From positions 1-6,981 of the forward strand of contig CABUTL010000069.1 of NCBI GenBank assembly GCA_902494375.1: 6,981 nt of DNA, given 5' to 3'. A model generated the notes under the pieces. That model worked only from the letters and a program-made list of their open reading frames with translations. It was not told the DNA's origin and made no database searches. The DNA is from an uncultured Collinsella sp. GTDB taxonomy: Bacteria; Actinomycetota; Coriobacteriia; Coriobacteriales; Coriobacteriaceae. Each line of letters opens with the position of its first letter. Position 1 is the first letter of the stretch. The position numbers and the translations under genes were made by a program. Shown piece after piece: positions 5,504 through 6,981 of this stretch.

Positions 5504-6883
5504 CTAATGCACAAACATGCGCACGAACTTGCGCTTCCAGCTTGCGTAAGGAGCGTAGCGGAATGGCACGTCCAGCCACGTTGCCTTGTTCACGACGCTC
5601 TTCTTGTGGCTAAACGTATCGAAGCTCTCGCGTCCATGGTACTGTCCCATACCGCTCGCGCCCATGCCGCCAAAGCCCATATGGCTCGTAGCCAAGTGCA
5701 TGATCGTGTCGTTGACACAGCCGCCGCCAAAGGGCACGTAGCGCACAAAGCGCTGCTGAACCGAACGGTCCTGGCTAAAGATATACAGGGCCAGCGGCGT
5801 CGGACGATCCGTAATAAACGCTTCGGCCTCGTCTAGGCTCTCAAACGTCAGCACCGGCAAGATGGGACCGAAGATCTCCTCCTGCATCACGGCGTCATCG
5901 GGAGCCACGCCATCCAAAATCGTCGGCTCGATCTTGAGCGAAGCCTCGCGTGCGGCACCTCCAAGCACGACCTTATCGGGATCGATCAGCCCGCGCACGC
6001 GCGCAAAATGCTTGGCGTTGACGACATGCCCGTAGTCCTCGTTGTCGAGCGGGTGCTCGCCAAACATACGGCGGGCCTCTTCCCTGATGAGGTCCAGCAG
6101 CTCGTCATGCACGCGCGCATCGACCAGCAGGTAGTCGGGCGCCACGCAGGTCTGCCCCACGTTGAGCCATTTACCAAAGGCGATACGCCGCGCTGCGACC
6201 TTCAAGTTTGCCGTCGCATCCACGATACAGGGGCTCTTTCCGCCCAGCTCAAGCGTCACGGGCGTAAGGTTTTTACTTGCGCGCTCCATGACGAGTTTGC
6301 CGACCGGAACGCTACCGGTAAAGAAGATCTTGTCCCAGCACTCATCGAGCAACGCTTCGTTCTCGGCGCGCCCGCCCTCGACAACCGTCACCAGGCGCGG
6401 ATCAAATGCCTCTTCACAGATTTGCTTGAGCACCGCGCTCGATGCCGGAGCATAGGCACTCGGCTTGATGACCACGGTATTGCCCGCGGCAAGGGCGCCG
6501 GCGAGCGGTTCGAGTGTTAGCAAAAACGGGTAGTTCCACGGAGCCATGATGAGCGTGACGCCATAGGGCACGGCTTGTGTTTTGCACACGCTCACGGCGT
6601 TAGCGAGATCGCACGGACGCAGGCGCGGACGACTCCACCGAGCCACGTGAGCGATCTGATGTCGAATCTCGGAAAGCGACGTGCCGATCTCGCACATATA
6701 AGCCTCGTCATGCGACTTCCCCAAATCGGTCTTGAGCGCATGGGCAATATCGGCCTCGTGGGCCCGCACCGCATCGCGTAAACTCACGAGCGCGCGACGT
6801 CGAGCATCGACATCAAACGTAGCGTGCGTCTTAAAGTAGACGCGCTGATCGCCGACGATGCGCACAATTTCCTCGGTGTTCAT
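5504..6883 (-). CDS. Aldehyde dehydrogenase, class 3-like (NAD(P)+-dependent)
   Basis: This complete 459-residue enzyme oxidises an aldehyde to the carboxylic acid using NAD+ or NADP+. All ALDH landmarks are present: PWNYPF with N117, KPS with K140, FTGS at 188-191 (cofactor loop), LELGGKSP with the general base E212, GQTCVAPDY with the nucleophile C246, EEIFGP with E336, and MGFGGMGASGMGQYHG near 402-417. The length of about 460 and the C-terminal RYAPY segment fit the ALDH3 branch (fatty/aromatic aldehydes, coniferyl-aldehyde-type enzymes) rather than the 480-500-residue branches. The actual substrate cannot be told. There is no signal peptide; the basic C-terminus (SWKRKFVRMFVH) could be membrane-associated, as in some ALDH3 proteins, but this is inference. 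The start is set by AGGAGGG (6887-6893). The gene begins 8 nt after an upstream gene's stop and ends at a terminator. Confidence 0.96.
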   Translation of the reverse strand: MNTEEIVRIVGDQRVYFKTHATFDVDARRRALVSLRDAVRAHEADIAHALKTDLGKSHDEAYMCEIGTSLSEIRHQIAHVARWSRPRLRPCDLANAVSVCKTQAVPYGVTLIMAPWNYPFLLTLEPLAGALAAGNTVVIKPSAYAPASSAVLKQICEEAFDPRLVTVVEGGRAENEALLDECWDKIFFTGSVPVGKLVMERASKNLTPVTLELGGKSPCIVDATANLKVAARRIAFGKWLNVGQTCVAPDYLLVDARVHDELLDLIREEARRMFGEHPLDNEDYGHVVNAKHFARVRGLIDPDKVVLGGAAREASLKIEPTILDGVAPDDAVMQEEIFGPILPVLTFESLDEAEAFITDRPTPLALYIFSQDRSVQQRFVRYVPFGGGCVNDTIMHLATSHMGFGGMGASGMGQYHGRESFDTFSHKKSVVNKATWLDVPFRYAPYASWKRKFVRMFVH

Positions 6884-6886
6884 GGA

Positions 6887-6893
6887 CCCTCCT
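6887..6893 (-). promoter_or_regulatory. ALDH ribosome binding site overlapping the upstream stop codon
   Basis: The minus strand reads TAGGAGGGTCCATG: the upstream gene's TAG (6894-6892) shares its last two bases with AGGAGGG, and the ALDH ATG follows after 3 nt. This layout indicates translational coupling between the two genes. Confidence 0.85.
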
Positions 6894-6981
6894 AATTCTC
6901 GTCCTCAAACATACCACCCGCAACGACTTCGTACATATGCTCGAGCTCCAAGCGGTCCATTAAAAGAGGAACGGGGTACAA
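6892..6981 (-). CDS. C-terminal 29 residues of an unidentified protein (5' end outside the window)
   Basis: The minus-strand frame is open from the window edge to TAG at 6892-6894. It reads LYPVPLLMDRLELEHMYEVV and continues to the end GGMFEDEN. The sequence looks like a genuine acidic protein tail with a short amphipathic helix (about residues 8-21). I do not recognise the family from this piece. Support for it being coding comes from the open frame and from the ALDH ribosome binding site placed on its stop codon, a typical operon junction. Its function may explain the ALDH's substrate, but it cannot be read from here. Confidence 0.7.
   Translation of the reverse strand: MYPVPLLMDRLELEHMYEVVAGGMFEDEN

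Noticed and set aside
5301..5579. A 92-codon minus-strand ORF across the gap and the end of ALDH
   Set aside because: It overlaps the well-supported ALDH C-terminus and runs through the terminator; the 27-codon ORF in another frame of the same strand has the better peptide composition and ribosome binding site.

Overview
The window looks like chromosomal DNA from a high-GC Gram-positive bacterium, most likely a gut actinomycete of the Coriobacteriia (Collinsella-like). The main evidence is a Ski2-type helicase carrying the DUF3516 C-terminal region, which is typical of Actinobacteria. Codons favour G or C at third positions, and most starts have a clear AGGAGG-type ribosome binding site. The genus is inferred from general resemblance; no database search was possible.

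Layout from left to right. (1) Bases 1-1970, plus strand: the C-terminal 655 residues of a DEAD/DEAH-type helicase whose N-terminus lies outside the window. (2) 1991-2022: a perfect 13-bp hairpin that serves as a shared terminator for two convergent genes. (3) 2046-3803, minus strand: a 585-residue DUF2130 coiled-coil protein with a PD-(D/E)XK-like nuclease signature. (4) 3868-3936: a minus-strand terminator next to a 14-bp palindrome resembling a mobile repeat. (5) 3942-5078, minus strand: a run of three genes, transcribed in the order HIRAN-domain protein, a 59-residue charge-segregated microprotein, and a calcineurin-like metallophosphoesterase. (6) 5079-5503: a 425-bp, relatively AT-rich gap with no ordinary gene. 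It holds the ALDH terminator (5462-5495) and a 27-codon ORF for a hydrophobic peptide (5315-5398, minus strand). That ORF's stop codon is embedded in a long hairpin that pairs fully only in plus-strand RNA. This combination resembles a type I toxin/antisense RNA locus. The part from 5079 to about 5190 shows nothing else I can support. (7) 5504-6883, minus strand: a complete class 3-like aldehyde dehydrogenase. (8) 6892-6981, minus strand: the last 29 codons of an unidentified gene, placed so that the ALDH ribosome binding site overlaps its stop codon.

How the genes relate: the unidentified gene and the ALDH look translationally coupled. The HIRAN gene and the microprotein lie 18 nt apart and probably share a transcript. 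The phosphoesterase may share it or use its own TATACT-type promoter. DUF2130 starts its own unit after a strong terminator. Several proteins (helicase, DUF2130 nuclease-like protein, HIRAN protein, phosphoesterase) have plausible nucleic-acid roles, but nothing here shows that they form one system. The most unusual content is the small putative type I toxin locus at about 5190-5500.
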